From positions 39,354,672 through 39,418,671 of the forward strand of contig OZ038312.1 of assembly GCA_964035775.1 (NCBI GenBank): a stretch of DNA of 64,000 bases. The letters are read 5' to 3'. The notes beneath the pieces were generated by a model. That model searched no databases. It was not told where the DNA came from and saw only the letters and a program-made list of their open reading frames with translations. This DNA comes from Osedax frankpressi. Its lineage: Eukaryota; Annelida; Polychaeta; Sabellida; Siboglinidae. The translations under genes were made by a program, and so were the position numbers. Every line of letters starts with the position of its first letter. Position 1 is the first letter of the stretch. Shown here one piece after another: positions 36,016-48,900 of the stretch.

Positions 36016-38759
36016 AATCCACGGCTGGCGATTCTCCCCGCATCTCGGGAAACCCGCTCCTCACCAAATGGCTTCCCATCCTGTCCGGTTGCACTCCGGA
36101 AACCAAGGATGAAGTCATTAGTGAATGCATAGCGGAGATCGTCAGTCATACTAAGGGGTCGCTGGAGACCCTCCCAGCTCAAGCTTTCTCTAGACCGAAG
36201 CGAAAACCGCGTCACCAATCTAGAGAACAGCAAAGAGCCAGGAGGGCAAGACACCATGACCCTAAAGATGCGAGCTTTATCCAGAAGCTTTTTAACATTT
36301 ATCCGAAGCGAGCCGTCAACAAGGTTCTTAACGATAGAAGCCCGAGGTATGATGGGTCGCTCGATACCCTGACCTCTTTTGCCAGCTCTTTCGTGGAACC
36401 CGCTCACTTCAAGGATTCTGCTAACCGCATCAAACAAAAGTATGACGAATGCCAGTGGACAGTCCCTGACGATTCCCAGACGGAAACTTTACTGTCCCCT
36501 CCTACCAGAAAGGAGATACTCATCAAATTGAGGAGAGTATCGAACACCGCTCCGGGTCACGATAAACTCGAATACCGCCACCTACAGAAATGTGACCCGA
36601 GCGGTCGACTGCTTGAAGCCCTGTTCAGGGTCGTCCATGAGATGGGTGTCCCTTCATCGTGGAAAAAGGGTAAAACTATCCTTATCCACAAGAAGGGCCC
36701 CACGAACGACCCGGGCAATTTCAGGCCCATCACGCTGTTGTGCACGCTATATAAGCTGTACTCGAGCATTCTCGCCAAGAAGATAGTTTCTGTTGCCGTT
36801 GATCTGGAGTGGATCTCCGAGGAACAAAAGGGTTTCCTCCCAGGGATCAACGGTATACAGGAACACACCTACCTTCTAGAGTCTTGTATTGGCGAGGCTC
36901 GAAAATCAAAGAGGCAGCTTTACATAGCGTGGCTGGATCTCCGCAACGCGTTCGGTTCTCTCCCACACACTACCCTCAAAAATCTCTTCATCTCCCTCCC
37001 AATCCCCCAACGTTTAAAGGCAATACTTACTGAACTTTACAACGACAACTGCAGCTCCCTGCAAGGCGGCGAACACTCCCTGAATATCCATTCAACAGCG
37101 GGTGTTCGTCAAGGTGATGGCCTGAGCCCGATTATTTTTAATCTGGCAACCGAGCCACTAACGAGGCTGATAAAGCGAATCAATCCTGGATTCAACCTCG
37201 GAGGTGCCCCGGTCAAGGTCACCACCTATGCTGATGATACAGCTATCATAGCAGGGAGTGCCGATGCACTCCAACATACACTGAACCGACTTACCGATAT
37301 ATCGTCTTTGCTAGGACTGACCTTCAACCCGACAAAATGTGCTTCCCTCACTCTACTGAGCGGCAAAATTGCCGCCAAATCATTCACACTATATAATAAT
37401 ATCATCCCAAAACTAGCAAAGACAGAATACGAAACTTATCTGGGCATCCCAATCGGCTACAATTATTTATACAGTTTGTGTACCGATGTCCCAGGTAAGA
37501 TTGACAAACTGGCAGAATGCCTTTTAGCCCCATGGCAAAAGCTCGAAGTTCTGCGAGCTTTCCTGCTCCCATCGATCTCATTCGATCTCTCTTCCGGTAG
37601 AGTATCTAAGGAAGGATTAACAAAACTCGACCAGAAAGTTGTATCCTTCCTTAAGTACATATGCAAACTACCGGAGAGAGCATCGAATTCATTCCTCTAT
37701 GCTACCAGATCGGTGGGAGGGCTAGCGATTCCCAAGTCAATCGAAGAGGCAGATGTATGGACTCTCTCCAAGGGCCTACATCTGCTAAATTCGAGAGACG
37801 AAACGATAAGTATGCTAGCTCAAAAGGAACTCACGCAGACCATAGAGACGGGTCTAAAAGGTGCTACTGCATCACACCACAAATTTTTGTCAGGGAACAA
37901 CGATGGAGGCCTTTACGCTTTCAGGCACAACTCCACCCTGACAAATATTTGGACGAGGACGAGGAAAGCGGCCGCTAGATTGCACTGCAAGATTGATGCC
38001 GATGATAAAAACAAAACTTTACTTATCATCGATGACTTCTCTTGCAGACCTTCTAAGGTCGTTCGAACCGTCCGGTTAGCATTGAGAGAAAGGTGGTCCG
38101 AGAAGCTCCTCTCTCTAGCCGTGCAAGGAAGGGTTGCTAGCGCTATGTCGCTTGATAAGTCAAGTGGGGATATCCCCCATTTGACCTCAGCTAGAACCCC
38201 TCTATCCTTCACGGCTTGGAGCTTCTGGTCCAAAGCCAAGCTTGGCTGCCTCCCCACGAAATTCATTCCGGGGGTAGCGTCGAGCGATACAATGTGCAGA
38301 AGATGTTTCCAAAAGGAGGAGACTACTTCGCACGTTGTATCTAGCTGCTCCTCAATGCTGCTACACTACACCAAACGTCATGATGCAGTAGAACATATAC
38401 TGACTAACCTGTTAGAAATCCTGGACGTCCCCCACTCCCTTAAAGTGCGTTCAGGTGCCCTCATTCCGGACATCACCATTACTTCTCCACATATTGTCAT
38501 AGACGTGACATGCCCGTTCGATGAAGTCTCAAACTTAGCCAGTGCATCCGACCGCAAAAAGTCAAAATACGCCGACATCGGTAAAGTTATGCCACTTGTA
38601 GTCGGTGCACTAGGCTCATGGGTCCCTGAGAACGACAATATCAAGCGGGCATTAAATATCCCTACCGATATGTGGAAAAAGATGAAAAGAAAAATGCGAG
38701 TGGCGGCTATCGAAGGATCCGCGGGTACCACCCAATTTTTCTTTTCATCTCCGGAGTGA
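36015..38759 (+). CDS. Utopia-like ORF, copy 2: 914 codons open, RT and endonuclease intact, N-terminus missing
   Basis: In frame from CAA TCC ACG (residue 342 of the full ORF) to TGA, no stops. It holds the end of the linker, all RT motifs (WLDLRNAF, GVRQGDGLSP, YADD), the CCHC knuckle and the PD...D...KKSKY endonuclease, but no zinc fingers and no native start. Where copies 1, 3 and 4 have TAA it has TCA (ERASNSFLYATRS). It differs from them at many scattered sites (RDETISML, DKNKTLL, VASAMS, DIGKVM, AIEGSAGTTQ). So it came from a different, apparently competent source element. The first GTG after the junction region is at 36393, but an authentic start is not expected in a truncated copy. 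Confidence 0.85.
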   Translation, partial: QSTAGDSPRISGNPLLTKWLPILSGCTPETKDEVISECIAEIVSHTKGSLETLPAQAFSRPKRKPRHQSREQQRARRARHHDPKDASFIQKLFNIYPKRAVNKVLNDRSPRYDGSLDTLTSFASSFVEPAHFKDSANRIKQKYDECQWTVPDDSQTETLLSPPTRKEILIKLRRVSNTAPGHDKLEYRHLQKCDPSGRLLEALFRVVHEMGVPSSWKKGKTILIHKKGPTNDPGNFRPITLLCTLYKLYSSILAKKIVSVAVDLEWISEEQKGFLPGINGIQEHTYLLESCIGEARKSKRQLYIAWLDLRNAFGSLPHTTLKNLFISLPIPQRLKAILTELYNDNCSSLQGGEHSLNIHSTAGVRQGDGLSPIIFNLATEPLTRLIKRINPGFNLGGAPVKVTTYADDTAIIAGSADALQHTLNRLTDISSLLGLTFNPTKCASLTLLSGKIAAKSFTLYNNIIPKLAKTEYETYLGIPIGYNYLYSLCTDVPGKIDKLAECLLAPWQKLEVLRAFLLPSISFDLSSGRVSKEGLTKLDQKVVSFLKYICKLPERASNSFLYATRSVGGLAIPKSIEEADVWTLSKGLHLLNSRDETISMLAQKELTQTIETGLKGATASHHKFLSGNNDGGLYAFRHNSTLTNIWTRTRKAAARLHCKIDADDKNKTLLIIDDFSCRPSKVVRTVRLALRERWSEKLLSLAVQGRVASAMSLDKSSGDIPHLTSARTPLSFTAWSFWSKAKLGCLPTKFIPGVASSDTMCRRCFQKEETTSHVVSSCSSMLLHYTKRHDAVEHILTNLLEILDVPHSLKVRSGALIPDITITSPHIVIDVTCPFDEVSNLASASDRKKSKYADIGKVMPLVVGALGSWVPENDNIKRALNIPTDMWKKMKRKMRVAAIEGSAGTTQFFFSSPE

Positions 38760-38985
38760 GGTCCTCCCCACCCTTATTCTTATTCTAGTTTTATCTTTAT
38801 CATTTTATTATCTTTATTTTACCTCACTATATTTATTCCTACTATTTTACATTTTTATTTATATCTCGGGTTCTAGTTAGAATTTTCTATTTTAAAAAAT
38901 TTACCCTCCATATCGGCCACTGCGAAGTAACGCATATGATGCAATTGGTTCATTGATGATTGTTCAATAACACCTATTCTGAAAA
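36016..38985 (+). mobile_element. Utopia-like retrotransposon, copy 2, 5'-truncated, inserted in U2
   Basis: Clean insertion between U2 nt 41 and nt 39/40. The 5' flank ends GTAGTATC; the 3' flank starts (A)TCTGTTCTTAAG. This gives a target duplication of at most 3 bp (ATC). The element begins inside the ORF at codon 342, the usual result of incomplete target-primed reverse transcription. The 3' UTR ends CTATTCTGAAAA with no poly(A). The whole, uninterrupted U2 at 18768 is the matching empty site in the other duplication unit. Confidence 0.9.
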
Positions 38986-39135
38986 TCTGTTCTTAAGAGC
39001 TTAATTTCTCTTATGTCTTGCATAGCTTGACTTCGAAATTAAACTGATTTTTGAAGATGGAAAGAGATTTAGGAGCTTGCTCCGACTCTTTCACGTGTTG
39101 TCCTGGTATTGCAGTACCTCCAGGTTCGGCACACT
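38986..39135 (+). ncRNA. U2: U2 snRNA gene, 3' part, after the copy 2 insertion
   Basis: Continues U2 from nt 40 (TCTGTTCTTAAG) with the same stem IIa variant, Sm site, stem III and stem-loop IV as at 18807-18956. No sequence difference noticed. With 35975-36015 it accounts for the whole gene. Confidence 0.9.
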
Positions 39136-40073
39136 CCCTTCGGGGAGAAAATTAACTAATGATTTATATAGCTTTAGAATAAACACTTTTTTATTTTATA
39201 TATTTGGTGTCAAATTAACATGTAAACTAATTTTTTCTATAGAATAAAACTATATTTTTCTATATATTTCAATAGAAAAATAAAACTATTATTTTATATA
39301 TTTGGTGTCAAATTAGCATGTAAACTAATTTTTTCTATAGAATAAAACTATATTTTTCTATATATTTCAATAGAAAAATATAAAATAAAACTATATTTTT
39401 CTATATATTTCAATAGAAAAATATAAAATAAAACTATATTTTTCTATATATTTCAATAGAAAAATATAAAATAAAACTATATTTTTCTTATATTTCTACA
39501 AATATATAAAATACTAAGAATTTCGAAGCCGTCGGAGAAATCAGTGCTACTACATCCGAAGTTTATTTCCAGGAAGAATCTACCAAAAATGTGAATCTTC
39601 CAAAAATTTTGATCGCTTCTCGGCCTTTTGGATCGATTTTAATACTTTTATTTTTTTAAAATCCAGGTACCTGTGAATATTGCAAGTAATCAAGCTCTTA
39701 ACCAGGTTACTTTATAGTGGCTGATATAAGCAATATTCACAGAATTATATATATTTATTCACAGAAAAATATAAAATAAAACTATATTTTTCTATATATT
39801 TCAATAGAAAAATATAAAATAAAACTATATTTTTCTATATATTTCAATAGAAAAATATAAAATAAAACTATATTTTTCTATATATTTCAATAGAAAAATA
39901 TAAAATAAAACTATATTTTTCTTATATTTCTACAAATATATAAAATACTAAGAATTTCGAAGCCGTCGGAGAAATCAGTGCTACTACATCCGAAGTTTAT
40001 TTCCAGGAAGAATCTACCAAAAATGTGAATCTTCCAATAATTTTGATCCCTTCTCGGCCTTTTGGCTTAGATC
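39136..40073. other. U2 3' spacer with AT repeats and double module (before copy 3)
   Basis: Copy of 18957-19851, longer by one 43-bp AT repeat near 39870. U2 5' stubs at 39612-39631 and 40046-40073, each preceded by the ORF-like fragment. Confidence 0.8.
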
Positions 40074-43000
40074 GATCTTAATACTTTTATTTTTTTTAAA
40101 TCCAGGTACCTGTGAATATTGCAAGGAATCAAGCTCTTAACCAGGTTACTTTATAGTGGCTGATATAAGCAATATTCACAGAATTATCCCTAGAACCTGC
40201 GATATTATTTATATTCTTTTATATTCTAATTTATTTTATCTTTTTGTATTCATACATTTTTACACGCTTTCTAATTTTACATACATATTTCTACATATTC
40301 TTGCATATTTTTACATACTTTTACATACTTTTATATTAAATATTTACATTTTTATTCACATTTACATTTACATATTACACTTTATCTTTTATTAACTTTT
40401 TATACTTCCACACCTATTTCACCCCATACACTTATCCTTTACACTTCTAGTTCACTTCCCTCTTTCCACTACCCGTATTAGCTGTCACTTTGTGACCTAT
40501 GGTCCGAATTCTAGATGGCAATAAACTACGTATTTCGATTCCAGTACCGTCTAGCCTCCAATGTTGTTTATGCGATAAGTCATGGACTTCTAAATCTAGG
40601 CACTTAGAAGTCAGAAATCACCTAAACAAAAAACATGGAGTCCAAATCAGTGAATTCTCCTACATATGCCAATGTAGCAAAACATTCACTGATTTGAGAG
40701 GTACGGCTTCGCATACCAAGAATTGCGAAGCCATCGGAGGAGAAACAAGTTTCCCAACATCCGAAGTTCATTGCCAGGAAGATGGCAAACTCACATTCAT
40801 CCTGCTCATGCCTAGCACTCAACAGCGATGCCATATCCCCGGTTGCTTATTCACGTCCAAAGCAACTGGGACTAAGATAGCTGTGAGTTTTCAGCACCAC
40901 TTCTTCAGGAAGCACGCCCTGGAGTCGCTGTATCGATGGAAGTGCAGATGCGGGCACCTCCTCTCCCCAAAGGAGGCCCGCATGAAGACGCATTTTATAA
41001 CCTGCCCAACACATATTGCGTCACTTCCATCATCACCAACTCCAGGACCTGCACCCATATTCCCCTCTAGTCCCCTTGAAGAGTCTACTTCGGAGAGCTC
41101 CCAACTCGCTTCCACCACCGTCCTAAGCCCCGTCACGCACTCATTACCGGTCCCCCCAACCCCGATTACCCTCACTCCCCTCATTCCCCTCACCCCCATC
41201 ACCACCGCTTCCGACCCCATCGACATCTCCGACACTCCATCTACTAACTTCATCACTGTATCCCCCGACACCCCACTCAATAACGACACTCGCCCCTTAG
41301 AAGTTACCCCAAATCCCCCTATCCCATTCCCACTTCTCCCACCTCCTAGCCCCTTATCGTTCCCTTCACTAGCACCAATTAATTCCTATCACCATACACC
41401 GACCATCCCCACTGAAGAGAGCTCTCCGACTCACCGCCTTACTTTCCCCGACGACCACCCTACTACTGCCAACTCTACTCCCCCTACTAACAACTTCCCT
41501 CACCCGACTTCACCCATTTACCAATCCACGGCTGGCGATTCTCCCCGCATCTCGGGAAACCCGCTCCTCACCAAATGGCTTCCCATCCTGTCCGGTTGCA
41601 CTCCGGAAACCAAGGATGAAGTCATTAGTGAATGCATAGCGGAGATCGTCAGTCATACTAAGGGGTCGCTGGAGACCCTCCCAGCTCAAGCTTTCTCTAG
41701 ACCGAAGCGAAAACCGCGTCACCAATCTAGAGATCAGCAAAGAGCCAGGAGGGCAATACACCATGACCCTAAAGATGCGAGCTTTATCCAGAAGCTTTTT
41801 AACATTTATCCGAAGCGAGCCGTCAACAAGGTTCTTAACGATAGAAGCCCGAGGTATGATGGGTCGCTCGATACCCTGACCTCTTTTGCCAGCTCTTTCG
41901 TGGAACCCGCTCACTTCAAGGATTCTGCTAACCGCATCAAACAAAAGTATGACGAATGCCAGTGGACAGTCCCCGACGATTCCCAAACGGAAACTTTACT
42001 GTCCCCTCCTACCAGAAAGGAGATACTCTATAAATTGAGGAGAGTATCGAACACCGCTCCGGGTCACGATAAACTCGAATACCGCCACCTACAGAAATGT
42101 GACCCGAGCGGTCGACTGCTTGAAGCCCTGTTCAGGGTCGTCCATGAGATGGGTGTCCCTTCATCGTGGAAAAATGGTAAAACTATCCTTATCCACAAGA
42201 AGGGCCCCACGAACGACCCGGGCAATTTCAGGCCCATCACGCTGTTGTGCACGCTATATAAGCTGTACTCGAGCATCCTCGCCAAGAAGATAGTTTCTGT
42301 TGCCGTTGATCTGGAGTGGATCTCCGAGGAACAAAAGGGTTTCCTCCCAGGGATCAACGGTATACAGGAACACACCTACCTTCTAGAGTCTTGTATTGGC
42401 GAGGCTCGAAAATCAAAGAGGCAGCTTTACATAGCGTGGCTGGATCTCCGCAACGCGTTCGGTTCTCTCCCACACACTACCCTCAAAAATCTCTTCCTCT
42501 CCCTCCCAATCCCCCAACGTTTAAAGGCAATACTTACTGAACTTTACAACGACAACTGCAGCTCCCTGCAAGGCGGCGAACACTCCCTGAATATCCATTC
42601 AACAGCGGGTGTTCGTCAAGGTGATGGCCTGAGCCCGATTATTTTTAATCTGGCAACCGAGCCACTAACGAGGCTGATAAAGCGAATCAATCCCGGATTC
42701 AACCTCGGAGGTGCCCCGGTCAAGGTCACCACCTATGCTGATGATACAGCTATCATAGCAGGGAGTGCCGATGCACTCCAACATACACTGAACCGACTTA
42801 CCGATATATCATCTTTGCTAGGACTGACCTTCAACCCGACTAAATGCGCATCTCTTACTCTACTGAGCGGCAAAATTGCCGCCAAATCATTTACAATGTA
42901 CAATAATAGTATTCCAAAACTAGCAAAGACGGACTACGAAACTTACCTGGGCATCCCAATCGGTTACAATTACTTATACAGTTTATGTACCGATGTCCCA

Positions 43001-44492
43001 GGTAAGATTGACAAACTGGCAGAATGCCTTTTAGCCCCATGGCAAAAGCTCGAAGTTCTGCGAGCTTTCCTGCTCCCATCGATCTCATTCGATCTCTCTT
43101 CCGGTAGAGTATCTAAGGAAGAATTAACAAAACTCGATCAGAAAGTTGTATCCTTCCTTAAGTACATATGCAAACTACCGGAGAGAGCATCGAATTAATT
43201 CCTCTATGCCACCAGATCGGTGGGGGCGCTAGCTATTCCTAAGTCGATCGAAGAGGCAGATGTTTGGACTCTTTCCAAGGGCCTACATCTGCTAAATTCG
43301 AAAGACGAAACAATAAATACGCTAGCTCAAAAGGAACTCACGCAGACCATAGAGACGGGTCTAAAAGGTGCTACTGCATCACACCACAAATTTTTGTCAG
43401 GGAACAACGATGGAGGCCTTTACGCTTTCAGGCACAACTCCACCCTGACAAATATTTGGACGAGGACGAGGAAAGCGGCCGCTAGATTGCACTGCAAGAT
43501 TGATGCCGATGATAAAAACAAAACTTTACTTATTATCGATGACTTCTCTTGCAGACCTTCTAAGGTCGTTCGAACCGTCCGGTTAGCATTGAGAGAAAGG
43601 TGGTCCGAGAAGCTCCTCTCTCTAGCCGTGCAAGGAAGGGTTGCTAGCGCTATGTCGCTTGATAAGTCAAGTGGGGATATCCCCCATTTGACCTCAGCTA
43701 GAACCCCTCTATCCTTCACGGCTTGGAGCTTCTGGTCCAAAGCCAAGCTTGGCTGCCTCCCCACGAAATTCATTCCGGGGGTAGCGTCGAGCGATACAAT
43801 GTGCAGAAGATGTTTCCAAAAGGAAGAGACTACTTCGCACGTTGTATCTAGCTGTTCCTCAATGCTGCTACACTACACCAAACGTCATGATGCAGTAGAA
43901 CATATACTGACTAACCTGTTAGAAATCCTGGACGTCCCCCACTCCCTTAAAGTGCGTTCAGGTGCCCTCATTCCAGACATTACCATTACTTCTCCACATA
44001 TTGTCATAGACGTGACATGCCCGTTTGATGAAGTCTCAAACTTAGCTAGTGCATCCGATCGCAAAAAGTCTAAATACGCCGACATTGGCACAGTCATGCC
44101 ACTTGTAGTCGGTGCACTAGGCTCATGGGTCCCTGAGAACGACAATATCAAGCGGGCATTAAATATTCCTACCGATATGTGGAAAAAGATGAAAAGAAGA
44201 ATGCGAGTGGCGGCTATCGAAAGATCCGCGGGTACCACCCACATTTTCTTCTCATCTCCGGAGTGAGGTCCTCCCCACCCTTATTCTTATTCTAGTTTTA
44301 TCTTTATCATTTTATTATCTTTATTTTACCTCACTATATTTATTCCTACTATTTTACATTTTTATTTATATCTCGGGTTCTAGTTAGAATTTTCTATTTT
44401 AAAAAATTTACCCTCCATATCGGCCACTGCGAAGTAACGCATATGATGCAATTGGTTCATTGATGATTGTTCAATAACACCTATTCTGAAAA
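40074..44492 (+). mobile_element. Utopia-like retrotransposon, copy 3 (full length, mosaic)
   Basis: 5' leader and most of the ORF match copies 1 and 4. A stretch at about 43.4-43.8 kb (CGCTTTCAGGC, DKNKTLL, VASAMS) and everything from the last codon of the ORF through the 3' UTR (SSPE, GTCCTCCCCACCC) match copy 2. The 3' flank is the full U2 3' part, as for copy 2. This is the pattern expected from unequal crossing-over plus gene conversion between neighbouring copies. Confidence 0.85.
40499..44266 (+). pseudogene. Utopia-like ORF, copy 3, one in-frame stop
   Basis: Same 1255-codon layout as copy 1. TAA at 43196-43198 in the same codon as copies 1 and 4; frame is otherwise open to TGA at 44264-44266. 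It has KNGK at the pre-RT motif like copy 1, HTTLKNLF like copy 2, and the copy-2-like stretch within the C-terminal third. RT, knuckle and endonuclease residues are all present. The stop lies between the RT and the knuckle/endonuclease, so an unread-through product would have zinc fingers and RT but no endonuclease. Confidence 0.83.
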
Positions 44493-44642
44493 TCTGTTCT
44501 TAAGAGCTTAATTTCTCTTATGTCTTGCATAGCTTGACTTCGAAATTAAACTGATTTTTGAAGATGGAAAGAGATTTAGGAGCTTGCTCCGACTCTTTCA
44601 CGTGTTGTCCTGGTATTGCAGTACCTCCAGGTTCGGCACACT
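44493..44642 (+). ncRNA. U2: U2 snRNA gene, orphan 3' part after copy 3
   Basis: Identical in sense and extent to 38986-39135, but no matching complete 5' half lies upstream of copy 3, only the 28-nt stub at 40046. It is therefore a duplicated fragment and not a separate insertion target. Confidence 0.88.
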
Positions 44643-45536
44643 CCCTTCGGGGAGAAAATTAACTAATGATTTATATAGCTTTAGAATAAACACTTTTTTA
44701 TTTTATATATTTGGTGTCAAATTAACATGTAAACTAATTTTTTCTATAGAATAAAACTATATTTTTCTATATATTTCAATAGAAAAATAAAACTATTATT
44801 TTATATATTTGGTGTCAAATTAGCATGTAAACTAATTTTTTCTATAGAATAAAACTATATTTTTCTATATATTTCAATAGAAAAATATAAAATAAAACTA
44901 TATTTTTCTATATATTTCAATAGAAAAATATAAAATAAAACTATATTTTTCTATATATTTCAATAGAAAAATATAAAATAAAACTATATTTTTCTTATAT
45001 TTCTACAAATATATAAAATACTAAGAATTTCGAAGCCGTCGGAGAAATCAGTGCTACTACATCCGAAGTTTATTTCCAGGAAGAATCTACCAAAAATGTG
45101 AATCTTCCAAAAATTTTGATCGCTTCTCGGCCTTTTGGATCGATTTTAATACTTTTATTTTTTTAAAATCCAGGTACCTGTGAATATTGCAAGTAATCAA
45201 GCTCTTAACCAGGTTACTTTATAGTGGCTGATATAAGCAATATTCACAGAATTATATATATTTATTCACAGAAAAATATAAAATAAAACTATATTTTTCT
45301 ATATATTTCAATAGAAAAATATAAAATAAAACTATATTTTTCTATATATTTCAATAGAAAAATATAAAATAAAACTATATTTTTCTTATATTTCTACAAT
45401 ATATAAAATACTAAGAATTTCGAAGCCGTCGGAGAAATCAGTGCTACTACATCCGAAGTTTATTTCCAGGAAGAATCTACCAAAAATGTGAATCTTCCAA
45501 TAATTTTGATCCCTTCTCGGCCTTTTGGCTTAGATC
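44643..45536. other. U2 3' spacer with AT repeats and double module (before copy 4)
   Basis: Third copy of the spacer. U2 5' stubs at 45119-45138 and 45509-45536. Confidence 0.8.
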
Positions 45537-45961
45537 GATCTTAATACTTTTATTTTTTTTAAATCCAGGTACCTGTGAATATTGCAAGGAATCAAGCTCT
45601 TAACCAGGTTACTTTATAGTGGCTGATATAAGCAATATTCACAGAATTATCCCTAGAACCTGCGATATTATTTATATTCTTTTATATTCTAATTTATTTT
45701 ATCTTTTTGTATTCATACATTTTTACACGCTTTCTAATTTTACATACATATTTCTACATATTCTTGCATATTTTTACATACTTTTACATACTTTTATATT
45801 AAATATTTACATTTTTATTCACATTTACATTTACATATTACACTTTATCTTTTATTAACTTTTTATACTTCCACACCTATTTCACCCCATACACTTATCC
45901 TTTACACTTCTAGTTCACTTCCCTCTTTCCACTACCCGTATTAGCTGTCACTTTGTGACCT

Positions 45962-48900
45962 ATGGTCCGAATTCTAGATGGCAATAAACTACGTATTTCG
46001 ATTCCAGTACCGTCTAGCCTCCAATGTTGTTTATGCGATAAGTCATGGACTTCTAAATCTAGGCACTTAGAAGTCAGAAATCACCTAAACAAAAAACATG
46101 GAGTCCAAATCAGTGAATTCTCCTACATATGCCAATGTAGCAAAACATTCACTGATTTGAGAGGTACGGCTTCGCATACCAAGAATTGCGAAGCCATCGG
46201 AGGAGAAACAAGTTTCCCAACATCCGAAGTTCATTGCCAGGAAGATGGCAAACTCACATTCATCCTGCTCATGCCTAGCACTCAACAGCGATGCCATATC
46301 CCCGGTTGCTTATTCACGTCCAAAGCAACTGGGACTAAGATAGCTGTGAGTTTTCAGCACCACTTCTTCAGGAAGCACGCCCTGGAGTCGCTGTATCGAT
46401 GGAAGTGCAGATGCGGGCACCTCCTCTCCCCAAAGGAGGCCCGCATGAAGACGCATTTTATAACCTGCCCAACACATATTGCGTCACTTCCATCATCACC
46501 AACTCCAGGACCTGCACCCATATTCCCCTCTAGTCCCCTTGAAGAGTCTACTTCGGAGAGCTCCCAACTCGCTTCCACCACCGTCCTAAGCCCCGTCACG
46601 CACTCATTACCGGTCCCCCCAACCCCGATTACCCTCACTCCCCTCATTCCCCTCACCCCCATCACCACCGCTTCCGACCCCATCGACATCTCCGACACTC
46701 CATCTACTAACTTCATCACTGTATCCCCCGACACCCCACTCAATAACGACACTCGCCCCTTAGAAGTTACCCCAAATCCCCCTATCCCATTCCCACTTCT
46801 CCCACCTCCTAGCCCCTTATCGTTCCCTTCACTAGCACCAATTAATTCCTATCACCATACACCGACCATCCCCACTGAAGAGAGCTCTCCGACTCACCGC
46901 CTTACTTTCCCCGACGACCACCCTACTACTGCCAACTCTACTCCCCCTACTAACAACTTCCCTCACCCGACTTCACCCATTTACCAATCCACGGCTGGCG
47001 ATTCTCCCCGCATCTCGGGAAACCCGCTCCTCACCAAATGGCTTCCCATCCTGTCCGGTTGCACTCCGGAAACCAAGGATGAAGTCATTAGTGAATGCAT
47101 AGCGGAGATCGTCAGTCATACTAAGGGGTCGCTGGAGACCCTCCCAGCTCAAGCTTTCTCTAGACCGAAGCGAAAACCGCGTCACCAATCTAGAGATCAG
47201 CAAAGAGCCAGGAGGGCAATACACCATGACCCTAAAGATGCGAGCTTTATCCAGAAGCTTTTTAACATTTATCCGAAGCGAGCCGTCAACAAGGTTCTTA
47301 ACGATAGAAGCCCGAGGTATGATGGGTCGCTCGATACCCTGACCTCTTTTGCCAGCTCTTTCGTGGAACCCGCTCACTTCAAGGATTCTGCTAACCGCAT
47401 CAAACAAAAGTATGACGAATGCCAGTGGACAGTCCCCGACGATTCCCAAACGGAAACTTTACTGTCCCCTCCTACCAGAAAGGAGATACTCTATAAATTG
47501 AGGAGAGTATCGAACACCGCTCCGGGTCACGATAAACTCGAATACCGCCACCTACAGAAATGTGACCCGAGCGGTCGACTGCTTGAAGCCCTGTTCAGGG
47601 TCGTCCATGAGATGGGTGTCCCTTCATCGTGGAAAAAGGGTAAAACTATCCTTATCCACAAGAAGGGCCCCACGAACGACCCGGGCAATTTCAGGCCCAT
47701 CACGCTGTTGTGCACGCTATATAAGCTGTACTCGAGCATCCTCGCCAAGAAGATAGTTTCTGTTGCCGTTGATCTGGAGTGGATCTCCGAGGAACAAAAG
47801 GGTTTCCTCCCAGGGATCAACGGTATACAGGAACACACCTACCTTCTAGAGTCTTGTATTGGCGAGGCTCGAAAATCAAAGAGGCAGCTTTACATAGCGT
47901 GGCTGGATCTCCGCAACGCGTTCGGTTCTCTCCCATACACTACCCTCAAAAATCTCTTCCTCTCCCTCCCAATCCCCCAACGTTTAAAGGCAATACTTAC
48001 TGAACTTTACAACGACAACTGCAGCTCCCTGCAAGGCGGCGAACACTCCCTGAATATCCATTCAACAGCGGGTGTTCGTCAAGGTGATGGCCTGAGCCCG
48101 ATTATTTTTAATCTGGCAACCGAGCCACTAACGAGGCTGATAAAGCGAATCAATCCCGGATTCAACCTCGGAGGTGCCCCGGTCAAGGTCACCACCTATG
48201 CTGATGATACAGCTATCATAGCAGGGAGTGCCGATGCACTCCAACATACACTGAACCGACTTACCGATATATCGTCTTTGCTAGGACTGACCTTCAACCC
48301 GACTAAATGCGCATCTCTTACTCTACTGAGCGGCAAAATTGCCGCCAAATCATTTACAATGTACAATAATAGTATTCCAAAACTAGCAAAGACGGACTAC
48401 GAAACTTACCTGGGCATCCCAATCGGTTACAATTACTTATACAGTTTATGTACCGATGTCCCAGGTAAGATTGACAAACTGGCAGAATGCCTTTTAGCCC
48501 CATGGCAAAAGCTCGAAGTTCTGCGAGCTTTCCTGCTCCCATCGATCTCATTCGATCTCTCTTCCGGTAGAGTATCTAAGGAAGAATTAACAAAACTCGA
48601 TCAGAAAGTTGTATCCTTCCTTAAGTACATATGCAAACTACCGGAGAGAGCATCGAATTAATTCCTCTATGCCACCAGATCGGTGGGGGCGCTAGCTATT
48701 CCTAAGTCGATCGAAGAGGCAGATGTTTGGACTCTTTCCAAGGGCCTACATCTGCTAAATTCGAAAGACGAAACAATAAATACGCTAGCTCAAAAGGAAC
48801 TCACGCAGACCATAGAGACGGGTCTAAAAGGTGCTACTGCATCACACCACAAATTTTTGTCAGGGAACAACGATGGAGGCCTTTACGCTTTTAGGCACAA

